Shown: positions 1 to 6,316 of the stretch, in pieces
How the letters are laid out: the number at the start of each line of letters is the position of its first letter
Numbering within the stretch: the stretch's first letter is position 1
Assembly (NCBI RefSeq): GCF_003436425.1
Contig: NZ_QSPK01000082.1
Location: forward strand, 1-7,861
Length of the DNA stretch: 7,861 bases
From: Eubacterium sp. TM05-53
GTDB taxonomy: Bacteria; Bacillota_I; Bacilli_A; Erysipelotrichales; Erysipelotrichaceae
Direction: 5' to 3'
The notes under the pieces: model-generated
Seen by the model: the letters and a program-made list of their open reading frames with translations, nothing else
Databases searched by the model: none
Told to the model about the DNA's origin: nothing
Position numbers and translations under genes: made by a program

Positions 1-174
1 CATACCACTACTTTTTGAACTGAAAGATGTGGAAAACTCCAAGCCATAAAAGGACTTCTTCCAATTGTTAAAAGAAATAAGAAACCACCAGGAAACATAT
101 AAATAAACACAGATACAACAAATTCATAAAACACAATATAAAAGGACATCAAAAAATAAGGTGCTTAAAACGCA

Positions 175-218
175 TTTAAGACATCTTACGCACGCATAAG
201 ATGTCTTAAAATTTTTTT
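175..218 (+). terminator. Rho-independent terminator, plus strand
   Basis: A perfect 14-bp inverted repeat (175-188 against 197-210) encloses an 8-nt loop and is followed by seven T residues at 212-218. The T-run lies on the plus-strand side, so it should end a transcript entering from the left of the window. On the minus strand the bases after the stem are TGCGTTTTAAG, a poor U-tract, so it would end the convergent SNF2 transcript only weakly, if at all. No better terminator for the SNF2 gene is visible between 219 and 307. Confidence 0.8.
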
Positions 219-246
219 AAAATTGGGGATAAACCCTATTGACAAG

Positions 247-276
247 TTTTTTGTTGATTAGCTTTTTTATTGATTA
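247..276. repeat. Short tandem repeat, two 14-bp copies
   Basis: TTTTTTGTTGATTA (247-260) and TTTTTTATTGATTA (263-276) match at 13 of 14 positions and are separated by GC, giving a 16-bp period. They lie about 30 bp downstream of the SNF2 gene's stop codon. No function is evident, and slippage in AT-rich spacer is the simplest explanation. Confidence 0.6.
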
Positions 277-307
277 TCGGTGAATAGTAACAAAAAATAT
301 ATAGTTC

Positions 308-3300
308 CTATTCCATTGAGAATAAATCCCTTAATTCTTCCTTCGATAAAGTCGAAATTCCACCCTTTGAATTCTCGACAAATACATCACTCATCTCTTT
401 TTTGCGCTTCTGCATCTCGTAGATCTTCTCTTCGATTGTGTTCTTCATCAACAACTGATACACTAACACATTCTTTGTCTGACCAATACGATATGCACGA
501 TCGGTCGCTTGATTTTGTGCACTCACATTCCACCAAGGATCATAATGAATCACAGCTTGTGCCTTTGTCAGATTTAGTCCAGTTCCACCAGCCTTTAACG
601 AAATCAAGAACACGTCCGAATCATCATTTTGAAAAGCATCCACCTCTTCTTTACGCTTCTTCTTATCGACTGCACCCGTAATCATATGATATTTAATGCC
701 ACGCTGATTAAACTCTTCAATAAAAGAATCGAAAATACTTGTGAAACTTGAAAACAACAAGACCTTCTTACCATTCTCTTTTAGTGTCTCAATCAAATCA
801 AGACACATTGTAAACTTTGTACTCTCACCCTTATAGTTTTCATACAACATCCTTGGTTCGCAACAAATCTGACGAAGACGCGTCATCATCGCAATGATCA
901 AAATCGAATCCACTTGTTCCAATTCTAATTGTTGCTGAAACTGCTCATTGACTTGGGCCAAATTCGCAAGATACAACTGCTTCTCTTCCGGACTAAAGTT
1001 TAGCCACATATCTTTCTCAACCTTATCCGGCAAATCCTTTAACACTTGTTTTTTCGTTCTACGCAAAATAAATGGAGATACTAACTTTTGAAGTTGAGAT
1101 TGCCTGTCATCATCCCCCATCTGAATGGGTTTCTCAAAATTCTTCGTGAAATAATTCAAACTATACAAATAACCAGGCAACAAGAAATCAAAAATACTCC
1201 ACAATTCACTTAAACTATTCTCAATTGGCGTTCCAGTTAATGCCAAACGATGTTTACTCTTTAAAGCCTTTACACTTTGTGCATTCTTTGTCTTAGGATT
1301 TTTAATAAATTGTGCTTCATCCAAAACGATATATTCAAATTCCATAGGCATATATAATTCAACATCCCTACGCAAATAATCATATGTCGTGATGTAAAGT
1401 TCGTGATTCTCCTGAATAATCTCTTTACGAACTTCTTGTGGTCCCGTCACACAAACGGCGTCCACACCAATCTTAAACTTTTCAATTTCTGACATCCAGT
1501 TATACATCAGACTACTTGGACATACAATCAAACTTGGTTTATCCTTTGAAACAAATTGTTCATAGAACACCAATACTTGAATGGTTTTTCCTAGTCCCAT
1601 ATCATCGGCAAGAATCCCATTTAAATTCATATTTTTCAAATCATACAGCCATTGAATACCCTGCTGCTGATAAGTACGCAATAAAGATGTATACGTATCC
1701 TTCAATTGAATCGTTTGTTCTTTCACTTTCATTAATCGATCTGTATATTCTGTAACCGAATCATCATTGCGAACATCCAATTCTGAATCCACATCCATTA
1801 AATGGAAAGCCTGATATGCTGGTTTTTCAATTGTCTCCTTCTTGAAATCTTTAGTGGTTAAATTCATTGTAGAAGCCAATTCATCCAACTGTTCCAAACC
1901 CGTGTCTTCCAAATCAATCATTTCACCATTCTTTAGCTGATAAAACTTTTTCTTCTTTCGATACGCATTTAAAATATGCGCCAATTCATCCGCATTCACA
2001 TCGCTATCCAGTTCCATCTTCAATAAATCATTTTGAACATAGACCTTTACACTTAAATTCATACTGCGACGATTCTTTAAACGTTTCAATTCCTCAGACA
2101 CATACACATCCGCCTGTTTTTGAATCAAAGGAATTCCATGATCCAAAAAATTATATAACGCATCACTTCGACCTTTAAATACAGCTTTATTATCTTCAAT
2201 CTTTACGGCATAATGCGAAATAATGGCTTCAATACTGGCAATTTGGTTAGAATCTGTGTTTGTGAAGAAACTCTTTTTTTGATTATTTTCCGTATAGTTT
2301 CCCCATACAATCATATTCGCATTTTCAAGATCTGAATACACACGAATATTTTCAATAAGCGTCGCATACTTATCCACATCCACATTGGTTTCTAATTGAA
2401 TATAATCCATATATGGCTGTAAGCACTGTAAATAAAAAGCTCTAAAATCACTCTTTTCTATCAACCAACCATCTTCTTGAGAAACATTGTATGCAAGAGA
2501 AGCTAAAAAGCCATCCGCATCCAATGTGTATCGCGTAATATTTTTATAATCCACCACATACAAATGTTTGTTTCCAATTAAAAAGTTATCATCCAAATCC
2601 ACATTGAATTCGAAACAATCTTCATGTTCTTCCAACTTTATAACTAATTTTATATTTTTTGCATCCGTTTTAAATTCCGTATACTCTGCCGGCAAAGATG
2701 CATTTAAATCAAAAAAATCATCTAAGCATTCCGAATAGATTTCTCCATCTTTTTGCCAATCTTTAGTAAAGGCATATTTCAACAAGAACGAATAAATCAA
2801 TTGACTTGGCTCATCCAGATCATCTGGTGTTAAATAGATATTGGCATTCTTGCCAAAACGCTCTAATCTCTTTTCAAAGAATCCTCGCAAAAGATTTTGA
2901 ATATTCTTAACCGTATAAGCACGACTCACTTGAATCTTTAATTTAAACGCCGTCTGATCATAATAATATGAATTTGTATGATGCAAAGTCAAACGAATTT
3001 GATTCTCATTTTCTTTAAAGAAATTATTCACTTTATCCTCTTGTTTTTCTTTTAGAAAATCAAATGCCGCCTGATTTAAACTATGAATTCTACGACGTTT
3101 TCTTTCCAATTCTTCCTGACGATTCTTTTCTTCAATATATTGTTGATAGTCCACATGAAATGGAAAAGTCTGTGGATTGATCGCATTGATTGCACGAACT
3201 ACGCTGACTAAATGCACACAACCTTTATGTGTCTCTTGTGTACAAGTACAATTTGTAGTTAAAACCGTTCCATATTCATTCACTCTAAAATTTATGATTT

Positions 3301-3484
3301 CCTCATTCCAACGCGTTTGAATAATGGCCTTTACTTCATAATATAAAATCCTGTCATGCACTCTTTCAATTGAGATACGCTCAATCTTACCTGCATAATA
3401 AGGATCATTTGCCTCATAATATATCCATGAATTTTTAATAAAACGATTTAAAGACTCTTCATAAATACGCATACTTCTTCCCAC
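308..3484 (-). CDS. SNF2-family DNA-dependent ATPase/helicase with SWIM zinc finger
   Basis: A 1058-residue protein numbered from the GTG at 3484. Near the N-terminus is a SWIM-type zinc-binding signature, C79-x-C81-x7-C89-x-H91, followed by a long poorly conserved region (about 170-580) of the kind called the bacterial SNF2 helicase-associated domain. The C-terminal half is a complete SNF2 motor: motif I DDMGLGKT (627-634, K633), motif II DEAQ (722-725), motif III TGTP, motif V GTGLNL, and motif VI QATDRAYRIGQ (992-1002). Such proteins are known or expected to translocate on duplex DNA and remodel protein-DNA complexes without classical strand separation; the physiological role of this bacterial subgroup is not settled. 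The gene stands alone, with no nuclease or methylase beside it. The start is ambiguous: the GTG has AAGGAG 8 nt upstream, whereas the ATG at 3472 (residue 5) has AGGTGG 8 nt upstream and fits the predicted transcript start better. It ends in TAG. Confidence 0.93.
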   Translation of the reverse strand: MGRSMRIYEESLNRFIKNSWIYYEANDPYYAGKIERISIERVHDRILYYEVKAIIQTRWNEEIINFRVNEYGTVLTTNCTCTQETHKGCVHLVSVVRAINAINPQTFPFHVDYQQYIEEKNRQEELERKRRRIHSLNQAAFDFLKEKQEDKVNNFFKENENQIRLTLHHTNSYYYDQTAFKLKIQVSRAYTVKNIQNLLRGFFEKRLERFGKNANIYLTPDDLDEPSQLIYSFLLKYAFTKDWQKDGEIYSECLDDFFDLNASLPAEYTEFKTDAKNIKLVIKLEEHEDCFEFNVDLDDNFLIGNKHLYVVDYKNITRYTLDADGFLASLAYNVSQEDGWLIEKSDFRAFYLQCLQPYMDYIQLETNVDVDKYATLIENIRVYSDLENANMIVWGNYTENNQKKSFFTNTDSNQIASIEAIISHYAVKIEDNKAVFKGRSDALYNFLDHGIPLIQKQADVYVSEELKRLKNRRSMNLSVKVYVQNDLLKMELDSDVNADELAHILNAYRKKKKFYQLKNGEMIDLEDTGLEQLDELASTMNLTTKDFKKETIEKPAYQAFHLMDVDSELDVRNDDSVTEYTDRLMKVKEQTIQLKDTYTSLLRTYQQQGIQWLYDLKNMNLNGILADDMGLGKTIQVLVFYEQFVSKDKPSLIVCPSSLMYNWMSEIEKFKIGVDAVCVTGPQEVRKEIIQENHELYITTYDYLRRDVELYMPMEFEYIVLDEAQFIKNPKTKNAQSVKALKSKHRLALTGTPIENSLSELWSIFDFLLPGYLYSLNYFTKNFEKPIQMGDDDRQSQLQKLVSPFILRRTKKQVLKDLPDKVEKDMWLNFSPEEKQLYLANLAQVNEQFQQQLELEQVDSILIIAMMTRLRQICCEPRMLYENYKGESTKFTMCLDLIETLKENGKKVLLFSSFTSIFDSFIEEFNQRGIKYHMITGAVDKKKRKEEVDAFQNDDSDVFLISLKAGGTGLNLTKAQAVIHYDPWWNVSAQNQATDRAYRIGQTKNVLVYQLLMKNTIEEKIYEMQKRKKEMSDVFVENSKGGISTLSKEELRDLFSME

Positions 3485-3498
3485 CTAACTTACTCCTT

Positions 3499-3507
3499 AT
3501 TATATCA
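3499..3507 (-). promoter_or_regulatory. Extended -10 promoter of the SNF2 gene
   Basis: On the minus strand the sequence reads TGATATAAT, a perfect TATAAT (3504-3499) with the TGn extension directly before it. No good -35 hexamer lies 16-18 bp upstream, which is usual for extended -10 promoters. Transcription would begin near 3492. It stands back to back with the GNAT promoter, with only a few base pairs between this element and the other promoter's -35 box. Confidence 0.6.
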
Positions 3508-3511
3508 TAAT

Positions 3512-3540
3512 TTGACTTTCCATTTTTGAGTTGTTAATGT
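3512..3540 (+). promoter_or_regulatory. Promoter of the GNAT acetyltransferase gene
   Basis: A -35 box TTGACT (3512-3517) is followed after 17 bp by TAATGT (3535-3540), a weak -10 helped by a TGn extension at 3532-3534. The expected transcript start is near 3547. That would put the first in-frame ATG (3541) outside the message and favours a start at 3559 or 3565. Confidence 0.45.
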
Positions 3541-3564
3541 ATGAGAAAAGAAAGAAGAATGATT

Positions 3565-3981
3565 ATGAACACAAAAACGTATACAACCTTACCACAAGAA
3601 GCTAAAGACATTCGTATTGAAGTATTCATGAAAGAACAAGGCTTTGAAAACGAATTTGATAAAATCGATACGATTAGTCATCATATCGTTGTCTTTGATG
3701 AAGGAAAACCAATCGGAACATGCCGCTTTTTCAAAGAAAATGATCATTACACCATTGGAAGGGTAGCTGTATTAAAGGCATATCGAAATCAACATATTGG
3801 TAACTTGTTGCTAATAAGTGCAGAAAAAGAAATCAAAAAATTAAATGGAGACTTAATTGTGGTGCACGCACAAGTTCGGGTCAGCCCATTTTACAAGAAA
3901 CAAGGCTATATTCAATTTGGTCAAATCGACGATGATGAAGGAGTCCCACATATGTGGATGAAAAAAAGGATACAGCATTAA
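3565..3981 (+). CDS. GNAT-family N-acetyltransferase (YjcF/ElaA-like)
   Basis: About 138 residues, which suits a single GNAT domain using acetyl-CoA. The N-terminal part reads IRIEVFMKEQGF, followed by an acidic stretch, then HHIVVFDEGKPIGTCRF, the pattern of the YjcF/ElaA-type branch (R..VF..EQ, then a buried strand and G..R). The acetyl-CoA loop region is IGRVAVLKAYRNQHIG, where the usual Q/R-x-x-G-x-G/A appears as QHIGN. The C-terminal block HAQVRVSPFYKKQGY is also family-typical. The acceptor substrate cannot be read from the sequence. I start it at 3565: purine-rich AGAAGA ends 6 nt upstream and the predicted promoter overlaps the ATG at 3541. In-frame starts at 3541 and 3559 would add 8 and 2 residues. 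Its stop TAA (3979-3981) overlaps the stop of the convergent aminotransferase gene. No terminator of its own is visible. Confidence 0.88.
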   Translation: MNTKTYTTLPQEAKDIRIEVFMKEQGFENEFDKIDTISHHIVVFDEGKPIGTCRFFKENDHYTIGRVAVLKAYRNQHIGNLLLISAEKEIKKLNGDLIVVHAQVRVSPFYKKQGYIQFGQIDDDEGVPHMWMKKRIQH

Positions 3982-3993
3982 GCTACTGTATCC
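3961..3993 (-). terminator. Rho-independent terminator of the pheA operon, inside the GNAT gene's end
   Basis: On the minus strand GGATACAG (3993-3986) and CTGTATCC (3975-3968) form an 8-bp stem around a 10-nt loop. Seven T residues (3967-3961) follow immediately. The loop contains the aminotransferase stop codon. The complementary A-run and the stem's second arm lie in the last codons of the GNAT gene, encoding its KKRIQ segment. On the plus strand the same stem is followed by AAAATAT, so it is not a good terminator for the GNAT message. Confidence 0.8.
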
Positions 3994-5207
3994 AAAATAT
4001 CCTTCATCTTTTTTGCGAGTCCCTTTGTCTTTTCAACAGATAAAGAACAAATCGCAACACGAATACCCAAATTTACTTTGACTGTAAAAATGTTGTTTTC
4101 CATTAGTGCCTCATGGAATTTGTCACGCGTTTCATTATCCATAGATAAAGTTACGAAGAATCCTTCTTTGTAAGGATAATGTTTTAATCCCACTTCCTTT
4201 GCTTCTTTGACAAAGATATCTCCACGTTCTTTTAATAAATTTACATAGTGTAATCTTTCTTGATCATACGCATCTTTATGATTGTTTAATACATCCACAA
4301 ATGTTGCCATAGCCCCATTGTTGATGTTTGACCAAGTCGCACGCGCATCCTTTTCAAACACGATTTTTACTTGTTGAACCGCTTCTTTTTCTTGTCCTAA
4401 CACAATGGCAGCTCCACAACGAAGTCCATAACTCGTCATTGATTTTGATAAACTAAATGCGACAATTACGACAAAGTTTTTCTCAATTTGATCAAACTGC
4501 GTAAAGTATTCTTTCGCCTTTTCTTGTCTAGAAGAGAAATCAATATACGCAATATCATTCAACAATACAACGGCATGTGTTTTTGAACATTCATTCAAGA
4601 AAGAAATAACTTCTTTCCATTCGTCTTCACTTAAAGAATAGCCAGTTGGATTGTGACAAGGATCATTGATCACAATGACTAAACGATTTTGTTTTTTCAT
4701 CACATTTTTACATGCTGATTTAAAAGAGTTTAAATTGAAGTGATCATCTTCAAACAAACTATACTTTTCTACATTTAGATTGTGCATCTGCGCCATTAGT
4801 GCATAAGAACCCCATGCGATTTCAGGCAAGATAACGGTTTGTCCTTCATCTAAACACTCTTGTAAAGTCATACCAACAGCACCGGTTCCTCCAGGCGTAG
4901 CGATAACTTCATGTTCTAAGTGTGAATTTCCATTCAATACCCAGTCATATACTTTTTGTCTAAAGTCTGGATTTCCTGTAAAGCTAGCCGCATAAGCTGC
5001 CAACACTTTATTATCCAAATTCTTTAATGAACTAAAAACACTGTCTAAGGCAACCAAAGTACCTTCTTCATCATATAAAGAACCAATTGTCGCATCTACA
5101 ACATTTTCAGCTCCCACTCTAGCCTTAGCTTCTTTTGCCTTGGCAACAATGGAGAATACGGTATCTACGATTGGTGTTTGATTGACACTTTCCTTCACAA
5201 AATTCAT
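3978..5207 (-). CDS. Class I pyridoxal-phosphate aminotransferase, probably aromatic amino acid
   Basis: A 409-residue cytoplasmic aminotransferase of fold type I, close in pattern to the aspartate/tyrosine (I-alpha) group. The cofactor lysine is K255 in FSLSKSMTSYGLR. Other group landmarks are GGTGA (106-110), W132, N186 in CHNPTG, D218 and Y221 for the PLP ring, R263 for the phosphate, and R383 for the substrate alpha-carboxylate. R289 in RATWSN aligns with the arginine that binds the side-chain carboxylate of aspartate and glutamate in this group, so glutamate is the likely amino donor. Its position directly after pheA suggests that it turns phenylpyruvate (and perhaps hydroxyphenylpyruvate) into the amino acid; this is inferred from context. 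Only 2 bp separate it from the pheA stop. Aspartate aminotransferase activity cannot be excluded. Confidence 0.92.
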   Translation of the reverse strand: MNFVKESVNQTPIVDTVFSIVAKAKEAKARVGAENVVDATIGSLYDEEGTLVALDSVFSSLKNLDNKVLAAYAASFTGNPDFRQKVYDWVLNGNSHLEHEVIATPGGTGAVGMTLQECLDEGQTVILPEIAWGSYALMAQMHNLNVEKYSLFEDDHFNLNSFKSACKNVMKKQNRLVIVINDPCHNPTGYSLSEDEWKEVISFLNECSKTHAVVLLNDIAYIDFSSRQEKAKEYFTQFDQIEKNFVVIVAFSLSKSMTSYGLRCGAAIVLGQEKEAVQQVKIVFEKDARATWSNINNGAMATFVDVLNNHKDAYDQERLHYVNLLKERGDIFVKEAKEVGLKHYPYKEGFFVTLSMDNETRDKFHEALMENNIFTVKVNLGIRVAICSLSVEKTKGLAKKMKDILDTVA

Positions 5208-5209
5208 AC

Positions 5210-6283
5210 TTATTTTTCCTCCTTTAAAGTATATGCTCCCAATACTTTTACACTTTCACATACAGACTGAATCTGCTCAATACAATCATCCGCCTTTGAC
5301 ATATCCCCTTCAATTTCAACAAAGAAGAAATACTCAAAAGGTTTATTTTTCATCGGTCTAGACTGAATGCTTTCCATATTCAATCCATTCTTGGCAATGC
5401 AATCAATGATCTTAGCTAAAGCTCCACTTTCATGTTTAACCGATAAAACCATACTAAAGCGATTGCCCTGCATTTGTGGCTTTAAGCCAATCACCAAAAA
5501 ACGCGTTGTGTTTGTCGCATTTTCTTGAATGTTTGTAGCCAACACCTTTAAGCCATACAACTCTGCATTTTCCTTAGCACCAATAGCTGCTTTATGCACA
5601 TCCTTCTGTGCTGAAATATATTGAGCCGCCATCGCCGTATTTGGATAGGCCACCGTTTGTACATTTAGTTCCTTCAAGAATTCTTTAGATTGTGAAAGAG
5701 CTTGATCCTTTGAATACACCCACTCCACATCTTTTAATGTACTGCCAGGAACTCCAAGTAAACACTGTTCAATCTTTTGATCATAAATTGACTGAATATA
5801 CACTGGATATTCCATTAATAAATCTAAAACTTCTCCAACTAAACCAGAGTTTGTGTTCTCAAAAGGAATCACACCATATTGCACATCTGAATGTACAACC
5901 ATTTGAAAGACTTCCTCAAAACTAGAAACTCCTACTTTTGGATTGGAAGGAAATAACTTTTCACTAACCATATGGCCAAAGGCACCTTCCACACCACAAT
6001 ATCCGACTTTATCATGAGACTGCAACGTTCTTTGATAGACCTTTGATTCTTTCATAATGAACTTTATAAAAGACTCATAATATTCTTTGTAATCTGGATT
6101 CTGAATAAACTGCAGATTCTTTTCAATTACAACCTGCTCTCTACCCGAATCTAGAATTGGTAAATCATTTTCTATTTTATACGCAATTACATCCTTAACT
6201 GCATCCAACCTGGCTTCATATAACTTAGCCATTTCACGATCGATCGCATCAATTTGTGTACGCGCCTGTTCCAACTTATTCAT
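5210..6283 (-). CDS. pheA: Bifunctional chorismate mutase / prephenate dehydratase (P-protein)
   Basis: A 357-residue fusion enzyme that makes phenylpyruvate from chorismate through prephenate. Residues 1-88 are an AroQ-type chorismate mutase; R8, R25, K36, D45, R48, E49 and Q84 align with E. coli PheA R11, R28, K39, D48, R51, E52 and Q88, so the active site is complete. Residues 93-265 are prephenate dehydratase, with GVIPFENTNSG (137-147), SKDQALSQ (191-198) and the catalytic TRF (260-262). Residues 278-355 are an ACT regulatory domain with GALA (287-290) and QSRP (307-310). The usual ESRP motif, part of the phenylalanine feedback site, has glutamine in place of glutamate. The start is well defined: GAGGTG lies 5 nt before the ATG. 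It is the first gene of a two-gene unit with the aminotransferase. No attenuator or T-box is visible in the 33-bp leader region, so control is likely by promoter and feedback. Confidence 0.96.
   Translation of the reverse strand: MNKLEQARTQIDAIDREMAKLYEARLDAVKDVIAYKIENDLPILDSGREQVVIEKNLQFIQNPDYKEYYESFIKFIMKESKVYQRTLQSHDKVGYCGVEGAFGHMVSEKLFPSNPKVGVSSFEEVFQMVVHSDVQYGVIPFENTNSGLVGEVLDLLMEYPVYIQSIYDQKIEQCLLGVPGSTLKDVEWVYSKDQALSQSKEFLKELNVQTVAYPNTAMAAQYISAQKDVHKAAIGAKENAELYGLKVLATNIQENATNTTRFLVIGLKPQMQGNRFSMVLSVKHESGALAKIIDCIAKNGLNMESIQSRPMKNKPFEYFFFVEIEGDMSKADDCIEQIQSVCESVKVLGAYTLKEEK
5218..5225 (-). promoter_or_regulatory. Strong ribosome-binding site of the aminotransferase
   Basis: AAAGGAGG on the minus strand (5225-5218) lies 10 nt before the ATG at 5207. 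It sits inside the last codons of pheA, encoding part of its LKEEK tail. A consensus site there plus the 2-bp intergenic gap supports translation of both genes from one message. Confidence 0.75.
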
Positions 6284-6288
6284 AGGTT

Positions 6289-6310
6289 CACCTCAATGAA
6301 TATCATACCA
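6289..6310 (-). promoter_or_regulatory. Extended -10 promoter and ribosome-binding site of pheA
   Basis: On the minus strand TGGTATGAT (6310-6302) is a TGn-extended -10 box with 5 of 6 consensus bases. The -35 position (around 6325-6330) would fall in the last codons of the upstream ATPase gene and is a poor match. Transcription would begin near 6295. The ribosome-binding site GAGGTG (6294-6289) is then at the very start of the message, 5 nt before the pheA ATG, leaving a leader of only about a dozen bases. Confidence 0.5.
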
Positions 6311-6316
6311 TAATTT

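Larger units (their letters stand above)
1..307. other. Left-edge stretch without a convincing gene
   Basis: No gene can be assigned with confidence here. On the plus strand, frame 2 is open from the window edge to a TAA at 47-49 and would give a 15-residue hydrophilic tail. This fits a gene entering from the left and ending before the plus-strand terminator at 175-218, but 15 open codons prove little. On the minus strand an ATG at 149 opens a 49-codon frame running off the left edge. Its peptide is very hydrophobic, but there is no Shine-Dalgarno sequence before it, and A-rich opposite strands readily produce such frames. The rest is AT-rich spacer with the hairpin and the tandem repeat listed separately. 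Confidence 0.5.

Noticed and set aside
3..149. Open minus-strand frame from ATG 149 off the left edge, with a hydrophobic peptide
   Set aside because: There is no ribosome-binding site, the opposite strand is A-rich (which yields Phe/Val/Ile-rich shadow peptides), and a plus-strand terminator nearby points to a gene on the other strand. The sequence left of the window would settle it.
239..276. TTGACA at 239-244, a perfect -35 hexamer on the plus strand
   Set aside because: No acceptable -10 box lies 15-19 bp downstream, and the next gene in that direction is on the opposite strand.
280..681. 133-codon plus-strand reading frame over the end of the SNF2 gene
   Set aside because: It lies fully antisense to conserved SNF2 motif VI and the C-terminus, has Ser/His-rich composition and no family resemblance.
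6284..6316. Attenuator, T-box or riboswitch ahead of pheA
   Set aside because: The gap between the ATPase stop and the pheA start is 33 bp, too short for such a leader, and no stem-loop with a T-run is present.
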